A DNA stretch of 64,000 nt from Fusarium oxysporum f. sp. lycopersici 4287. Taxonomy: Eukaryota; Ascomycota; Sordariomycetes; Hypocreales; Nectriaceae. Made by a program: the position numbers and the translations under genes. The stretch covers positions 1,950,562 to 2,014,561 of the forward strand of contig NC_030993.1 of the NCBI RefSeq assembly GCF_000149955.1, in the 5' to 3' direction. This document shows, in pieces, positions 47,001-56,613 of the stretch. The notes below the pieces were generated by a model. The model saw only the letters and a program-made list of their open reading frames with translations, did not search any database and had not been told where the DNA came from. Position 1 is the stretch's first letter; each line of letters starts with the position of its first letter.

Positions 47001-47461
47001 CCGTACCTGGTGGTCGACGAGAAAGAGCTCGGCCAAGTGTCAGTCGACCGACTGTCCCTCGCCCAGCCAGTAGTGCTCCCAGACCGAAGCGTCCCAGCAA
47101 CAGCCATCGGCCATCCTCGTCTAGACCCAAGAGTTCAAAGAAAAAGACTGGAGGGACCGGTCGTGGACCAGGTAGATGGCCAAAGGGAACAAAGAAATCT
47201 GATTACGGTAACGCTACCAGTGGCCCTGGTCTACCGCCCGGCTGGGTCGATCGACAAGCCAAATTGCAAGCTGTCACGGAAGGCAAGGACCCAGAACAGG
47301 AGGTAGCAGTTCAAGACTCAGCAGCAGAAGACTCGGTCGTTGTCTCGACGAAGACTAACGGTGCTAAAGTCAATGGAATTACTGCAAATACTGTGGGATC
47401 GGGATCAACGGAAGGGGCTGCTAAAGGAGAGGACGTGGATGCTGAAGGAGAGGATATCTAA
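44033..47461 (+). CDS. SAS3: MYST histone acetyltransferase with PHD finger (Sas3/Mst2 type)
   Basis: Three exons (44033-44711, 44760-44807, 44856-47461), two 48-nt introns, 1110 aa. Sas3 and Mst2 acetylate histone H3 K14/K23 in NuA3-type complexes. Order of parts: a very acidic N-terminus; a PHD finger at residues about 197-255 (CIFCGH, CVRCGG, HQQCARD, WKCPEC) containing both introns; a basic region; and the MYST domain at about 560-830. The MYST domain shows the zinc finger YICEFC...HKLKCPAKHPPG, the catalytic Cys in SCILTLPIHQRKGYG with acetyl-CoA loop QRKGYGN, and the catalytic Glu region near EKPLSDMGLVSYR. A long disordered tail follows, with an AT-hook-like GRGPGRWPKG. PHD plus MYST separates it from Esa1, which has a chromodomain. 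The first in-frame ATG was used; ATG at codon 7 is an alternative. Confidence 0.95.
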   Translation: MTGAQTMAEELPHSVMVSDEDAEYETAGETGGETTIIASRPNGGKGSSGTNQAPAENGDSEFGDHDASGEDVDASGEEDNDYMAPPQTSSHDSVGPPQDGDEEDHENVEGDEEHEEDDVDAEEEEDVDAEGEDYEEDEGVGAVKFQPGTRSDDDDDSESDKSESPSANDEESDEEAAWEDAAEAEEDHEDEETAASSNCIFCGHNEDEDPSEEFEVYLACVRCGGNGKFTYISILFGNLSSTAHQQCARDAAAMSADNSRFQCVSTVWQMLTIPAPEIWKCPECFSKESDVGSEDEEMEDHDVDHNADIHSQQSDVPEVPGEHESGQHVNDDEDASSQSDNDSELDEEPIDAPRSLRKRKSSSLEDDGNGLSLRKRRRNQSQDAGSESTARNGSAEPGRHHPPRTVRLKVPRPPPVSIEKRTRTSLVLKLHVKPGNLKEILSRKKREKRRQPGSATRPTPQRPALAATPAPAARANLTAAAISNLPTPFTSDNYSQPFYSFYDREADEMKGKPYGGILTEAEADTSKTLPDEDDRNKFTSTLKKAEDDWRARLLLAMQEDPNPPVRKSKKAGNNGSEIECIDFGGWEIDTWYAAPYPAEYSINRVLYICEFCLKYMNSDYVAWRHKLKCPAKHPPGDEIYRHGSVSVFEVDGRKNPVYCQNLCLLAKLFLGSKTLYYDVEPFLFYVLCEYNETGYHFVGYFSKEKRASSQNNVSCILTLPIHQRKGYGNLLIDFSYLLTKVEEKTGSPEKPLSDMGLVSYRNYWRLVLCRYFLKVMENEKHATEGLSIKRISADTGMTPDDVISALEGLRALVRDPQTKVYAFRVDLDYCREYVGKWEAKGYVQLKSEALVWTPYVMGRTNAVNFELGPPINTIAPREDDEAKIDEGNGTAAIEDHQPMVNGEKHDASAPEAVADADGDASMNINREQPQESPVENHCAEPVPVQSIEDVAPGQEKDKDVEMEDAKAAGPPAWLQPYQNIPFTRFEVFPAVPGGRRERARPSVSRPTVPRPASSAPRPKRPSNSHRPSSSRPKSSKKKTGGTGRGPGRWPKGTKKSDYGNATSGPGLPPGWVDRQAKLQAVTEGKDPEQEVAVQDSAAEDSVVVSTKTNGAKVNGITANTVGSGSTEGAAKGEDVDAEGEDI

Positions 47462-47774
47462 TTTTATTGAAAGCGGTCGATTACAGGAAGGCTTGGGGTT
47501 ACGGATGTACTATATACCTTGGTAGGATCGGCGTGGGTTGCTTTATTGGCTTGATCTCGCCAGAGATAGGGGTCGTTGTTTGTAGCAAGCGTATTGTTAT
47601 TGAAATACTAGACAAGACAGGTCATGGGATGGAATCATGCTTCTTGGAGGTTAAAGGCATGAGGAACAGGAACAGGAATAGGAATAAGAATAGGATTTTT
47701 AACAAAGGAAATTTGTATTAGCGAGTGTCTATGAATGCTGAGAGAGAGAACTATGTGACTTACCTATTGTTAGT
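47462..47774. other. Convergent 3' region with short hexamer repeat
   Basis: 313 bp between SAS3 and the DUF6590 gene. It contains a degenerate AGGAACA/GGAATA repeat at 47662-47694. No gene seen. Confidence 0.6.
47662..47694. repeat. Degenerate GGAAYA hexamer repeat
   Basis: Five adjacent hexamers of the form GGAACA, GGAACA, GGAATA, GGAATA, AGAATA, in the presumed 3' UTR of SAS3. Confidence 0.75.
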
Positions 47775-48938
47775 TTATGTTTTGTCTGGTATAATGGTAG
47801 CCTCGACAGGTTTGCTAAAGACGTCCAGCGCCTTTGACTGCAGAAGTCCAAGATAGGCTTTGTACATGCGTTGAAAGTCGGATCTTTTGACAGATCCTTC
47901 GATCGAGCACTTTTCGAACGAGTGGTGAGTGGTTTTCTCAGTTAGTTTGACAACTGACCTGCCACAGATGAAGGTGTTCTTACCATGCCACCCTTCACTG
48001 CGGATAGCCATGAGCGGTTTGCGATGGGTATCACCATCTTCAGGCTCCTCGTCATCGATATCACGAATATCCATGTACTCGTCTGCCATGCCTCCACGGT
48101 TCTCAAGACCTTTGCCGTTGTAACTGTAAATGGGCAGGCAAACGGCATGGTCTCCCCAAATCTCGATGGTGATCATCTTGCGGTACTTGGAGTAGATGGG
48201 GCCGAAGCCAGAGACTGCTGTGTGATACTTTGTTGTTGATACTTTGTCGTCGCGGTTCTGGCTATGGAAAGGAGCCGAGATGATGGTTCCAGGCCCGAGT
48301 TCGTTGAGTTTTCGCCTCTGGTCAGTTGGACGCATGTGAACGCTGACAGTCTCTCCGAGGCTGAGGTCAAGATGAGCCTGATGCACTCCGTAGAAGGATT
48401 GGCCGTCCTGTCCAACGTCTTTTGTCAGTGCACAGCGTCTGAGATACGCAACATCGCTTCCAAGGTTAGAAGAAACAGAGCTTCTTGCAGAGGAAGCAGA
48501 GCGCGTTGACGTGGCGTCTGAGTCTCGACGACGACGACGTCGATAAGATACAGGTTCTGGAGTAGTCAGTTCAACAGGATGAGAAGTAGGTAGCCCCTTG
48601 TTGTTTGAGTGGAATTGAGTGTAGAACTTGGCTGCCAGGTTACGAAGCTGCCAGCTACAGTCCTTACACTCCCAGTCGTCAGCCGCAGAGTGAAGAGAAG
48701 ACATGAGAAAAGAAACAGAGTCTTTCTGCTCAACGTGAAGCCATGTCTCTTCCTGTTTCCTGGTTGGTCGGTTGGGTTCGTTCGGTGAGAAGTGCGCGTG
48801 AGCAAAGATATTAGCCTTGAATTTATTAATGCGGTGGCTGGTGTCGATATTCAGAGACTGTTGGAAGTTTCTGTCGCGGATGAGACCTCTGCTACGAGGA
48901 TAGGACTTTCTAATGCGATGATCATTGAATGAAGGCAT
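47775..48938 (-). CDS. DUF6590-like fungal protein, function unknown
   Basis: A single exon of 387 aa. The C-terminal half (residues about 200-380) has the signature of the fungal DUF6590 group: GTIISAPFHSQN, FGPIYSKYRKMITIEIWGD, CLPIYSYNGKGLENRGG, then a conserved end KAYLGLLQSKAL. The N-terminal half is basic and Ser-rich, with a pentultimate-type RRRRRRDSDATS stretch (residues about 132-143) that could act as a nuclear signal. No catalytic motif or membrane span is evident, and the family has no known activity. Assignment rests on remembered family resemblance, so it is moderately sure. Tail-to-tail with SAS3. Confidence 0.75.
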   Translation of the reverse strand: MPSFNDHRIRKSYPRSRGLIRDRNFQQSLNIDTSHRINKFKANIFAHAHFSPNEPNRPTRKQEETWLHVEQKDSVSFLMSSLHSAADDWECKDCSWQLRNLAAKFYTQFHSNNKGLPTSHPVELTTPEPVSYRRRRRRDSDATSTRSASSARSSVSSNLGSDVAYLRRCALTKDVGQDGQSFYGVHQAHLDLSLGETVSVHMRPTDQRRKLNELGPGTIISAPFHSQNRDDKVSTTKYHTAVSGFGPIYSKYRKMITIEIWGDHAVCLPIYSYNGKGLENRGGMADEYMDIRDIDDEEPEDGDTHRKPLMAIRSEGWHGKNTFICGRSVVKLTEKTTHHSFEKCSIEGSVKRSDFQRMYKAYLGLLQSKALDVFSKPVEATIIPDKT

Positions 48939-49558
48939 TTTGATGATTTTCTTGTATATCTTGGGGAATGTTGGTGATTAAAACCGGTTATTGAAGCTGA
49001 AATCGCAAAAAGTGCATGTGATTTGATAGTCGTTGAGATTGTCATTATATCGAAGACAGGCTACGATTATATAGTTGACTGGCTGTGTCATCTTTCGGGG
49101 TCTTCTTCATAGAGCTACGGCCAAGTGTCATGTTGTTCAGTTGGACAGGAGATATCTGAGATCTGTTGTTCGACATGGTGTTTATGAACAAAGGATAGGT
49201 TACCGAACATCCCTGTGCCTCGAAGGCGAATTACTCATTCAGAAACCCTGAACAGGTGTTTAGAATATGTATTAATTCTTAGGAAACAGTATTTCTGGCG
49301 ATATATTCTTTCCTAGACTTGAGAGTGAACACTAATGCTCCATTTGCTGGAAGTTGACGTAAGCCTTAGGCTCATGTCGATAGTCCGATTCCTTCCGATA
49401 AGCCAATACATTATCATACTTTAGAGATTTGTTTTATCTGGTCTCTTGTTCATGATCTTATGACTATTTGATGGCCCTGGCTCTTATAGAGACTCAAGTT
49501 GACTAGTGTCGTGGGGTAACTTGGACCTTTCAACTACGTGCAAGCAATAGCAACAATA
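48939..49558. other. Divergent upstream region, nothing specific
   Basis: 620 bp between the DUF6590 gene (minus) and the Zn2Cys6 regulator (plus). It presumably carries both promoters. Confidence 0.5.
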
Positions 49559-51272
49559 ATGTCACATCGAAGTAGAGGCTGTCTTCGCTGCCGCCAACGA
49601 CGAGTCAAGGTATTTAACAAGTGTATTAATCTTTTCGGTGAGAGTTAATCTGAATTATCATAGTGCGACCGCAGTCGCCCTTCATGTCAACGTTGTATCG
49701 CCCGCAATGAGCTATGTGTAGGGTATCGAGATGAAGGCGACCTTATGTTCCAACACGAAACTGCAAAAGTTGTCCTGAAAAGTCAAACTTCTACTCCTTC
49801 CAACTCGTCTCGTTCTAACACCTCCAAATCTCCTCGAGATCATCGCACCAGAAGTAGATCAGTTGAACGTGCCTCCGAGAGCTCGTTCTCTTCAACTGCT
49901 TCTATCAATCTCCCAGCAGCATTTCCATGGTTAAAAGACCAGTCCAAAACAGAGCCCGTCTCCAAGGATGACCAAATAGCGAACACATTCATGGATAAAT
50001 ATGTGTTGCTTCCTTGTAACGAGTCATCCTCCCCTGGTTTTCTCGAGCATCTCCCCTGCTTGTTCAAAGAAGTCAACATTGAGGGCCGTTATGCGTTGAG
50101 ATTTGCTGTTCAAGCATGTGCTTTCGCAGACCTTTCTCGTGAACAAAGCTCAGAGGAATTAGCCAAGAGGTCACTAGAGTACTATGGTCATGCTCTTAGT
50201 GCCCTTGGACAATCTTTGGCTGAAAAGAACAAGACACCAGATGATTACGATTTGATGACAGTGGTTATGCTGGACATATTCGAGGTGAATACACTGCACA
50301 ACTACACTCAATCTACCAAGCTTATACTCTTACAGACACTCTTTATACCTGATTCGCTAATGACTGGTGCGCACGCCCAAGGCATGGCACATATATTGCG
50401 ACTGCGTGGCCATGAGCAATTCCATGACCCCCGTGGCTGGGGCCTGTTCCGTCTAGCTCACCATAGACTGGTAAGCAAGCCTGATTCTGCGCCCATGTAA
50501 ATACTGAACTTACAATTTGAAGCAAAAGCAACATTTGGCTAAGCAATTAAGCCCACTACCTGAATCGCAAGATTGGCTTGAGACATTGAACGACAATATG
50601 GCTTCGGTAAAGCTAGAGAAGGACGGTCTAGCAATCAACCAAATATGTCAACAAGCAAATCAGTTACTGACTTCCATCGATGCTGGAGATATTGAAGCAC
50701 ACCATTTGTTACACCTGATCGATGAGATGCTTCGACTTGATCAAGAGGCTACTCACTGGCGAAAAAAACCAGAATGGAGCTTTCAGACTAAATCTCGTGG
50801 GGAAATACTCGATAACAGAGAGTCCAAACTCTGGTTGCCAGAGTCTATTCAGCTTCATCCAGACTTATGGATGGCCTATGAGTGGAATTATCACCGTACT
50901 GCACGCATCATTCTTCATCAGAAACTGGTAGCTTGCTTGGAAAAGGTCAATACTGCACTACCATCAGACTCTGGTGTCACATCTCGGATCACGGAATCAA
51001 TCAATACTGTCCAGCTTTTGGCTAGTGAGGTCCTGGCAACTGTTCCTCAATCGTTTGGCGATATCGATCACCTCGGTAGATGGCACTCGGAGTCAAAGAC
51101 GGCTCGTTGGCAGGCCGTCGGTGCATACCTTCTGCTTTGGCCGACGAAAATCATCAAAAGTCAGAGTGCCTTAACTACAAATTCACAGAAGGAGGATGCA
51201 CAGAGAGTGTTTGGGAGGATCAGAGAGTGTACAGGCATGAAGTCAAGCCTGGGTGTTCTATCCGAGATCTAA
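49559..51272 (+). CDS. Zn2Cys6 transcription factor
   Basis: Three exons: 49559-49609, 49664-50470 and 50523-51272; 535 aa. The DNA-binding domain spans intron 1 and has perfect spacing: C8-x2-C11-x6-C18-x6-C25-x2-C28-x6-C35, starting MSHRSRGCLRCRQRRVKC. It sits right at the N-terminus, as in the fungal-specific factor group with the PF11951-type C-terminal domain. Supporting that group are LEHLPCLFKEVNIEGRYALRFAVQACAFADLS, the DDYDLMTVVMLDIFE helix and HAQGMAHILRLRG. No pathway can be named. Its stop is 45 bp from the stop of the cupin gene, and the next genes are small membrane proteins, so a small local regulon is possible but unproven. Confidence 0.94.
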
Positions 51273-51317
51273 TCATATAAACATACGAAAATCACAGTAG
51301 TACACTCCCTTATGTCA

Positions 51318-51821
51318 TCAGAACACAGTCTCCTCCAATTCCGTTCCATCCTTAAGAGTGATAGTTTCAGCACCAATCATGACAAAGATGATCTGGCACG
51401 TAACGTCGCCCCTATTCTCCCAGCTGTGATTCACGCCCTGTTGAACAATGACCTGTCCTTGCTTGACAGTCTTTTCCTCTCCACCGTCGAGCCCCAGCAC
51501 GATCTCACCCGACAGAACTACAGCGTAGTCAAGGCTTTTGGTACGGTGCATAGGTGCTTTGCCACCAGGTTGGATCTGGGTCATGCAGAAGAGGGATCCT
51601 TTAGGAGGACATCTCGGAAGAGAGTTCTCAAATGATGGGACAGAGTCTGTGTTGTTGATGGGAACGTTTTGACGGACGTCGAAGATGTTGAAGCCACTGC
51701 CTTGAGGACCAAAGGGTTGAAAGGGTGTGACATTTGCGTCAGGGACAAAAATGGAGGTTCCATCCTCATTGTGTGTAGTTCGTACAAGACGAGGAGAAGA
51801 GTTTGAGGTTTGAGACGTCAT
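51318..51821 (-). CDS. Cupin-domain protein
   Basis: A single exon of 167 aa, a typical single-domain cupin. Residues about 85-145 carry the two cupin motifs: GGKAPMHRTKSLDYAVVLSGEI and GQVIVQQGVNHSWEN. In motif 1 the usual HxH is HRT, so one metal ligand is absent; the later His is present. Metal binding and catalysis are therefore uncertain. The fold also covers sugar isomerases, dioxygenases and non-enzymatic binding proteins, so no reaction is proposed. The start at 51821 (MTSQTSNSSPRLVR) is preferred to an in-frame start at 51950, which would add a hydrophobic, leader-like stretch. Tail-to-tail with the regulator gene. Confidence 0.9.
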   Translation of the reverse strand: MTSQTSNSSPRLVRTTHNEDGTSIFVPDANVTPFQPFGPQGSGFNIFDVRQNVPINNTDSVPSFENSLPRCPPKGSLFCMTQIQPGGKAPMHRTKSLDYAVVLSGEIVLGLDGGEEKTVKQGQVIVQQGVNHSWENRGDVTCQIIFVMIGAETITLKDGTELEETVF

Positions 51822-52454
51822 GGTTAATGAGATAGGTAATGATCGGTATGTGTATTCCGTGTAAGTGAAGAATATATGGATGGATATGGGAAGATGGAGA
51901 TGTGAGATTGATCGGATGATTGAGATATAAGAAAGACTAAAAGAAAGCAACAGTCTTATTTATACATGGTTTGTAAGTATGTCCGGCCCTTGGAGAGCGC
52001 GAGCGTCAGCCGTATCTTGCTTGACCTTTTGGTCGTGATCGTCAGCTCAACCTCAATATGCAAGGTTCCTCGCGCCGCTTTCCCAATTAGGAAACCCCCA
52101 CGAATGGCGATGCTACGGTGAAGATGTAAGTGGAGGAGCAGAGTCACACTAACAAAACGTTGGGTTTATATATATAGGTAAGTCACTGAAGAGTCACATA
52201 GAAGCATATGACAGTGACATTAGTTCTATTAAACGAGTCTGCAACTATTGCGTTGTATCTGTGTACCTAGTAGACACTTAGAACTCTACAAGCGATAAAC
52301 CAAGAGTCAAGGTTACATAGTATACCTCATCTTCCAGGTAACCTGGACATCTATCTCGCTAAACGATAATCAAGCTCACCTTGGAGCCCGTTGAGAGACG
52401 TTGATCTACATTCTCGAGAGACCCTCCCGCCATTCTCAGTTCAGGGACAACGTC
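51822..52454. other. Promoter region of the cupin gene, no gene seen
   Basis: 633 bp. The minus strand close to the cupin start is pyrimidine- and AT-rich, as in a leader. Nothing else is supported. Confidence 0.5.
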
Positions 52455-53066
52455 TTACACACGACAAGCATCCCCAGGCCTAGACAACCGTACAAGTTCC
52501 ATGGTTTTATAGTCTGCAACCCTGCTTTGTCCGTTCAGGGATGACGGATCCATCTTGTCCGAGAGAAGCTTCAGCTCCAAGTCATCCTGATCAGCCAGGA
52601 GCCATTCATCTTCCATGGGCGGTGCGACACCTTTGAGGTACTTGAAGGGGATATAGCAAAAGTACACCGTAGATACTAGTTGGGCGATAAGAAACCACAA
52701 AATGACAACCTTGGGGCCGTCGAGGAGGGTGACGATGACGGAGAGGTAGACTTGGACTGCCATGAGGAGAAAGGCCATTCCGCTGGTGATACGTGTTGCT
52801 CTTTGGTAGCTCTTATACGCGGCTGTTGTATCTGGAACGAAAGAGTCAGTCATACAATTCCAAATACTCGGTATATCAATGAGTATTTATTTCTTACATG
52901 GCGTGATGTCCTTGTGGAGGACAGATGCGACGATGACCAGAGACAACTGAGCCATGGCTACTAAAACATAGCCATAACCTAGAAGAGTCAGTATAAGTTA
53001 CAAATTACCACCCAGTTCAATACACTAACACATGGCAAGGCGTTGTTTGTCTCCCGTTAGAGACAT
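52455..53066 (-). CDS. Small three-TM membrane protein (pair member A)
   Basis: Three exons: 53066-53030, 52978-52898 and 52831-52455, introns 51 and 66 nt, both phase 1; 164 aa. I do not recognise the family. It has three predicted membrane spans: YVLVAMAQLSLVIVASVL, MAFLLMAVQVYLSVIVTLL and VVILWFLIAQLVSTVYFCYI. Between spans one and two is the motif AAYKSYQRA. The C-terminal 60 residues are charged and soluble (MEDEWLLADQDDLELKLLSD). Intron 1 falls just before span one and intron 2 just before the YKSY motif. The gene at 54669-55413 shares this plan, including intron places and phase, so the two look like paralogues. The function is unknown. Confidence 0.8.
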
Positions 53067-54668
53067 GTTGGCGCCTATTACGGATGATTACTCGTGTTGG
53101 AGTCTGGCGGTAAAGATTGAGCTGTAGTGTTGAGATGTTTGACAGGAAGGAGAAAGGAATTTGAAGACAGCACAGGGGGAAAAGATCCTCATATTAAACA
53201 TACCTATTTGCTTTTATCATAAACCTCACAAGAAAATGCATCGATACAGCTGCACATACAGACCAAAAGTCAATTGGCCTCTCATGTTTATAGTTTGTGC
53301 GCCATATCAAGAAGACGCTCTCTACCAATCGTGAGCGAGGTTGTTACCAACGGAAGAGATACTATCAGTGAATTACCTTCAACTCATCAAAAGGCCCGTA
53401 TCAGAGAAGGACACGTCTTCAAGTGTCATGTGGTGACAATAGACTCAGCGAAGTAGACCCAATGAACCGTGTCTAAGCTTGAGAAGATCATCATGAACAC
53501 CGTGAATACTTTCAGACCATTATAGAGTACACATGCTTCATTTCATTCTCAGAAACAAAATGATGGGAAAGCTACCTTTTGGTTATTGTCTCATCGCTCT
53601 GTTGACCGCATCTAAACCATTCAAAGTTCTACAAAGTCTCTCCAGTCGGCGTGGAAAATATTTCTTGAATAAATGGAAGATGGTTTGACGTGAGAGACAG
53701 CGTGATATTCATGGATAGCTCAATCCCAAAGAGAGATAGCCAAGGATACTCTCCAAGGCCTTGAGCGCCGTTATTGTATAGCACCATCCGGGATAATATA
53801 CTGGAAATGAGAAAAAGACCTTAGTAATCACTGTAGATAACACACAGATTACAGATATGGCGACGAATTCTTCACGGTGTCAACAAGCAGCCAGATGCGA
53901 GGTGGAAGAGCATAATGAAGCGAGTGCTCAACCAGGTACGAGTCAAATCGTACACTCATGTAGAGTCTACCCAAAAGTAAATATAGATTCGCTGGATAAG
54001 GCTGCCTAAGGCTGATAGATATTGAGCTTTTGATTTCACAATCTGAGGGGTCAAAGAATAAATGTATCTGTATTTTAAGAACAGAGTGTGAATCGTCTTT
54101 CCTCTTTGGCTGCATTCGCATATGGTGATGCTTTACATAGAGCATCTTGAAACCGAGAAAGCAAGATGCAGAAGAAGGGAAGAAACCTTTATCAAGCCTA
54201 TATAGAATTTCAAAACAGACTCTTGCGCATGTCTCGTGTACCTAATTATCATACAAAAGTATTCATCTCCAAAGTTTAACCAGAACCAAAAGCTCAGTGA
54301 TAGGTTCAATTCGAAGAGTCTAAACGTTGGCATGTTATGGTATTATGCTCGAAGAAGCAACCAGAATGAGTTTCTATTTGCTCCAACTGAGATAGAATTT
54401 TTTTCATTTCTACTTGGATTTCACGACAAGCCCACAAGAACAACACGAGTATCTATGTGATTGGTGTACAATTCATGCGTGCAACATGCACGCCTGACTT
54501 TGTGATTAAACTTCAAGCTGAAGAGAATAAATACGTTGTTTTTCTGTTATTTCTTCTTCCTTTTATTATCACCATACTCTTCTCTTTCCTCGATCCTCGA
54601 CCCTGAAATCATCAAACCCAAGTCTACCCAAGTCTATCACCACCACCACCACCACCACCACCATCATC
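53067..54668. promoter_or_regulatory. Divergent intergenic region between two three-TM genes
   Basis: 1.6 kb between the start codons of the two paralogue-like membrane-protein genes. It is AT-richer than average. Frames such as 53849-54145 show no conserved features. It presumably carries both promoters. Confidence 0.5.
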
Positions 54669-54670
54669 AT
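54639..54670. repeat. (CAC)n(CAT)n run abutting a start codon
   Basis: About seven CAC/ACC units followed by CAT units; the final CAT contributes the AT of the start codon at 54669. It is preceded by two copies of AAGTCTA with CCC between them. It forms the end of the mRNA leader of the membrane protein gene. Confidence 0.85.
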
Positions 54671-55413
54671 GTCTGGAGACGGCAACTTCAACACTTTTTT
54701 AGATGCCGATGACCTTATGAGGCCTGACTCTGATGCCTTTGGCTTCCCAAAAATGGCCAGAGCAGCGGCCAAGGCAGCATACAGAGCAGCATCTAGACCA
54801 ACTGCCACTGCAACAGAAACAGCAACACTCAGAGAACATGTTCAGAGCATTCTAGACCATGAATACTCTTATGTAATGAGTATGTTCTCAACCCCTCTCG
54901 AGAACCGTCTCAATCTGATCTCATCTAACTTGACGTTACAGTCACCTTCGCTGGGGTCGCCGTTTTCGCTCTCCTTCTATCCATCGCAATCATCTTCATT
55001 GTGGCCAAGAGCCTTTCAAAAGTCAAGGCCTGCATGCCTCCTCCTGGGGACGACAATGGACTTGGTAAATTAACAATTCTGCTTCTCCCCAATGCTCTAC
55101 TACTCAGTACTGACTGATACTGTCTTTAGGCCAGAACATGTACAAGTGCTACAGAAAAGCTCAGATGCATTTCATCTTCCTCATTCTGTCTGCGCTCGGC
55201 TGCATCGGCACCTCCATTCTAGCGACTGCCAAGATCATGCTGCTAGACAACATAGACGGTTCCGTAGACCTTTTGAGTATTGCCTATGGCGTCCAAGTCT
55301 TGACTTTGCTATGTACACTCATGGCCAGCCACTCTCTGATGAATAATACCCTCCTTACCTTCATCTCAAATGAAGCAGACATGGAGGTTAACGAATGGTC
55401 TTCCAAGTTGTAA
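54669..55413 (+). CDS. Small three-TM membrane protein (pair member B)
   Basis: Three exons: 54669-54879, 54942-55064 and 55130-55413, introns 62 and 65 nt, both phase 1; 205 aa. The family is not recognised. A soluble 70-residue N-terminus with an Ala/Arg-rich helix (ARAAAKAAYRAASR) precedes three spans: FAGVAVFALLLSIAIIFIV, FIFLILSALGCIGTSILAT and a third near LLSIAYGVQVLTLLCTLMA. A loop MPPPGDDNGLGQNMYKCYRKA links spans one and two. As in gene A, intron 1 lies just before span one and intron 2 just before the Y-K-x-Y motif. Compared with A it has an extended N-terminus and a shorter tail. Gene pairs on opposite strands suggest an old inverted duplication. Confidence 0.82.
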
Positions 55414-55570
55414 ACTGGTAGTTGTCGAACCGACAGTCGAGGGTAAAGAGGACAGGTACCTAAGGATCCAATGAATATTTTTATTGTTGCATTTATGGAA
55501 ATTGAGTAAGATGTTGGTGATAAGACGTCAAAACACAATAACTGAAACTATCTCCATCTCCAAATGCACA

Positions 55571-56212
55571 TCATGATGCGACTTCACTACCAACTCCCTC
55601 CCCATTGTCTCCCTCATAACCATACTCATATTCCTCGGCTTTCCTCTCTCCCCAAAATCCTTTACCGTAGCTGACAAGAATCTCCTCTCCCTTCTTGATC
55701 CCTACTCCCTTCTTCTTCTTCCCACCTCCAAGCACCCAAACTCCCACACAAAGCTCTCCCCATCGCTCGCACCAAACAGTCCTAAACTCCGCATTCGCTC
55801 TCTCCCCCACGCCTCTAAAGTCGTTCACGAAGCGTCCCTCGTTTCCTTCATTCGCTGCATCAACAGCTGCGTCAAGCTCTCGGTCCAGCCATAAATCGTA
55901 GTCGCTCTCTGTTGAGGATGCCGAGCCTGAGTGCACTCGGCCGAGATACGCGAGAATGAAGCTACCAGGCGCAAGATTCTGAGCTGCGAAGAGACCACTT
56001 TGACCGTTTGCTGGGTGTGACGGCTCAGAAATGGGCTGGATTTTGACCAGATTGCACGGTGTTGTTGTCGCCGGCGGTGGAATGATTGGAATGCCGCCTG
56101 GAGCAGAGGGTTTGTTTTTGAGAGCTTGTATGTGCGTTGGAGTTAGACTCTTGTCATGAAGAGGTGCCTTGAGATACGGGAAGCCATCTGGCCAATTCCT
56201 TGGTTTAGACAT
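55571..56212 (-). CDS. SET-domain protein
   Basis: A single exon of 213 aa. SET domains are usually lysine methyltransferases. Visible are SGLFAAQNLAPGSFILAYLG (first SET motif, the GlF/G-x-G region), YDLWLDRELDAAVDA, RFVNDFRG followed by ANAEF (the position of the canonical RFxNHSCxPN cofactor motif, here altered), and KKGEEILVSYGKGFW (GEEl..dYg). The Asn-His-Ser core is replaced by NDF, so activity and substrate are uncertain, as in several fungal single-SET proteins. The start at 56212 (MSKPRNWPDGFPYL) was preferred because this looks like a natural N-terminus; an in-frame ATG at 56296 would add 28 residues and cannot be excluded. Confidence 0.87.
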   Translation of the reverse strand: MSKPRNWPDGFPYLKAPLHDKSLTPTHIQALKNKPSAPGGIPIIPPPATTTPCNLVKIQPISEPSHPANGQSGLFAAQNLAPGSFILAYLGRVHSGSASSTESDYDLWLDRELDAAVDAANEGNEGRFVNDFRGVGERANAEFRTVWCERWGELCVGVWVLGGGKKKKGVGIKKGEEILVSYGKGFWGERKAEEYEYGYEGDNGEGVGSEVAS

Positions 56213-56613
56213 GACGAAGCCTGCAAATACTTGGTGCAAGATGGCATCTGAATGATTTGAATTCACCATCAGCTTTGCAGTGGCCAAAACTTCCAATGAG
56301 GTTGGCGATCCACTGACCCCACGTATAAATCTAAGGTAGGTCTGCCGCAGTAAAGCTACAACTTTAGGAGTACATCACAGTCAACACAAGAGGTCCCAAA
56401 ACGCAATTGTTTCCTAATTACCAATGCTCCATGCAACTATCTAGACTATTTCTACAAGTCGATCTCATGAGACCATAAATGAATGCCCGCCCTACTCTCA
56501 CACCCTCAAGACACGCTTGCTCCTTTTTAGTACGTCCACCTGCATTACTAGACTATCGTATAACCACTCCAATATGGCATCAATCCTATACTGTTCACGT
56601 CCACGTCCATCTC
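56213..56613. other. Spacer between SET gene and NUP98-96 gene, nothing seen
   Basis: 401 bp between two minus-strand genes. It should contain the 3' UTR of the nucleoporin gene and the promoter of the SET gene. Confidence 0.55.
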
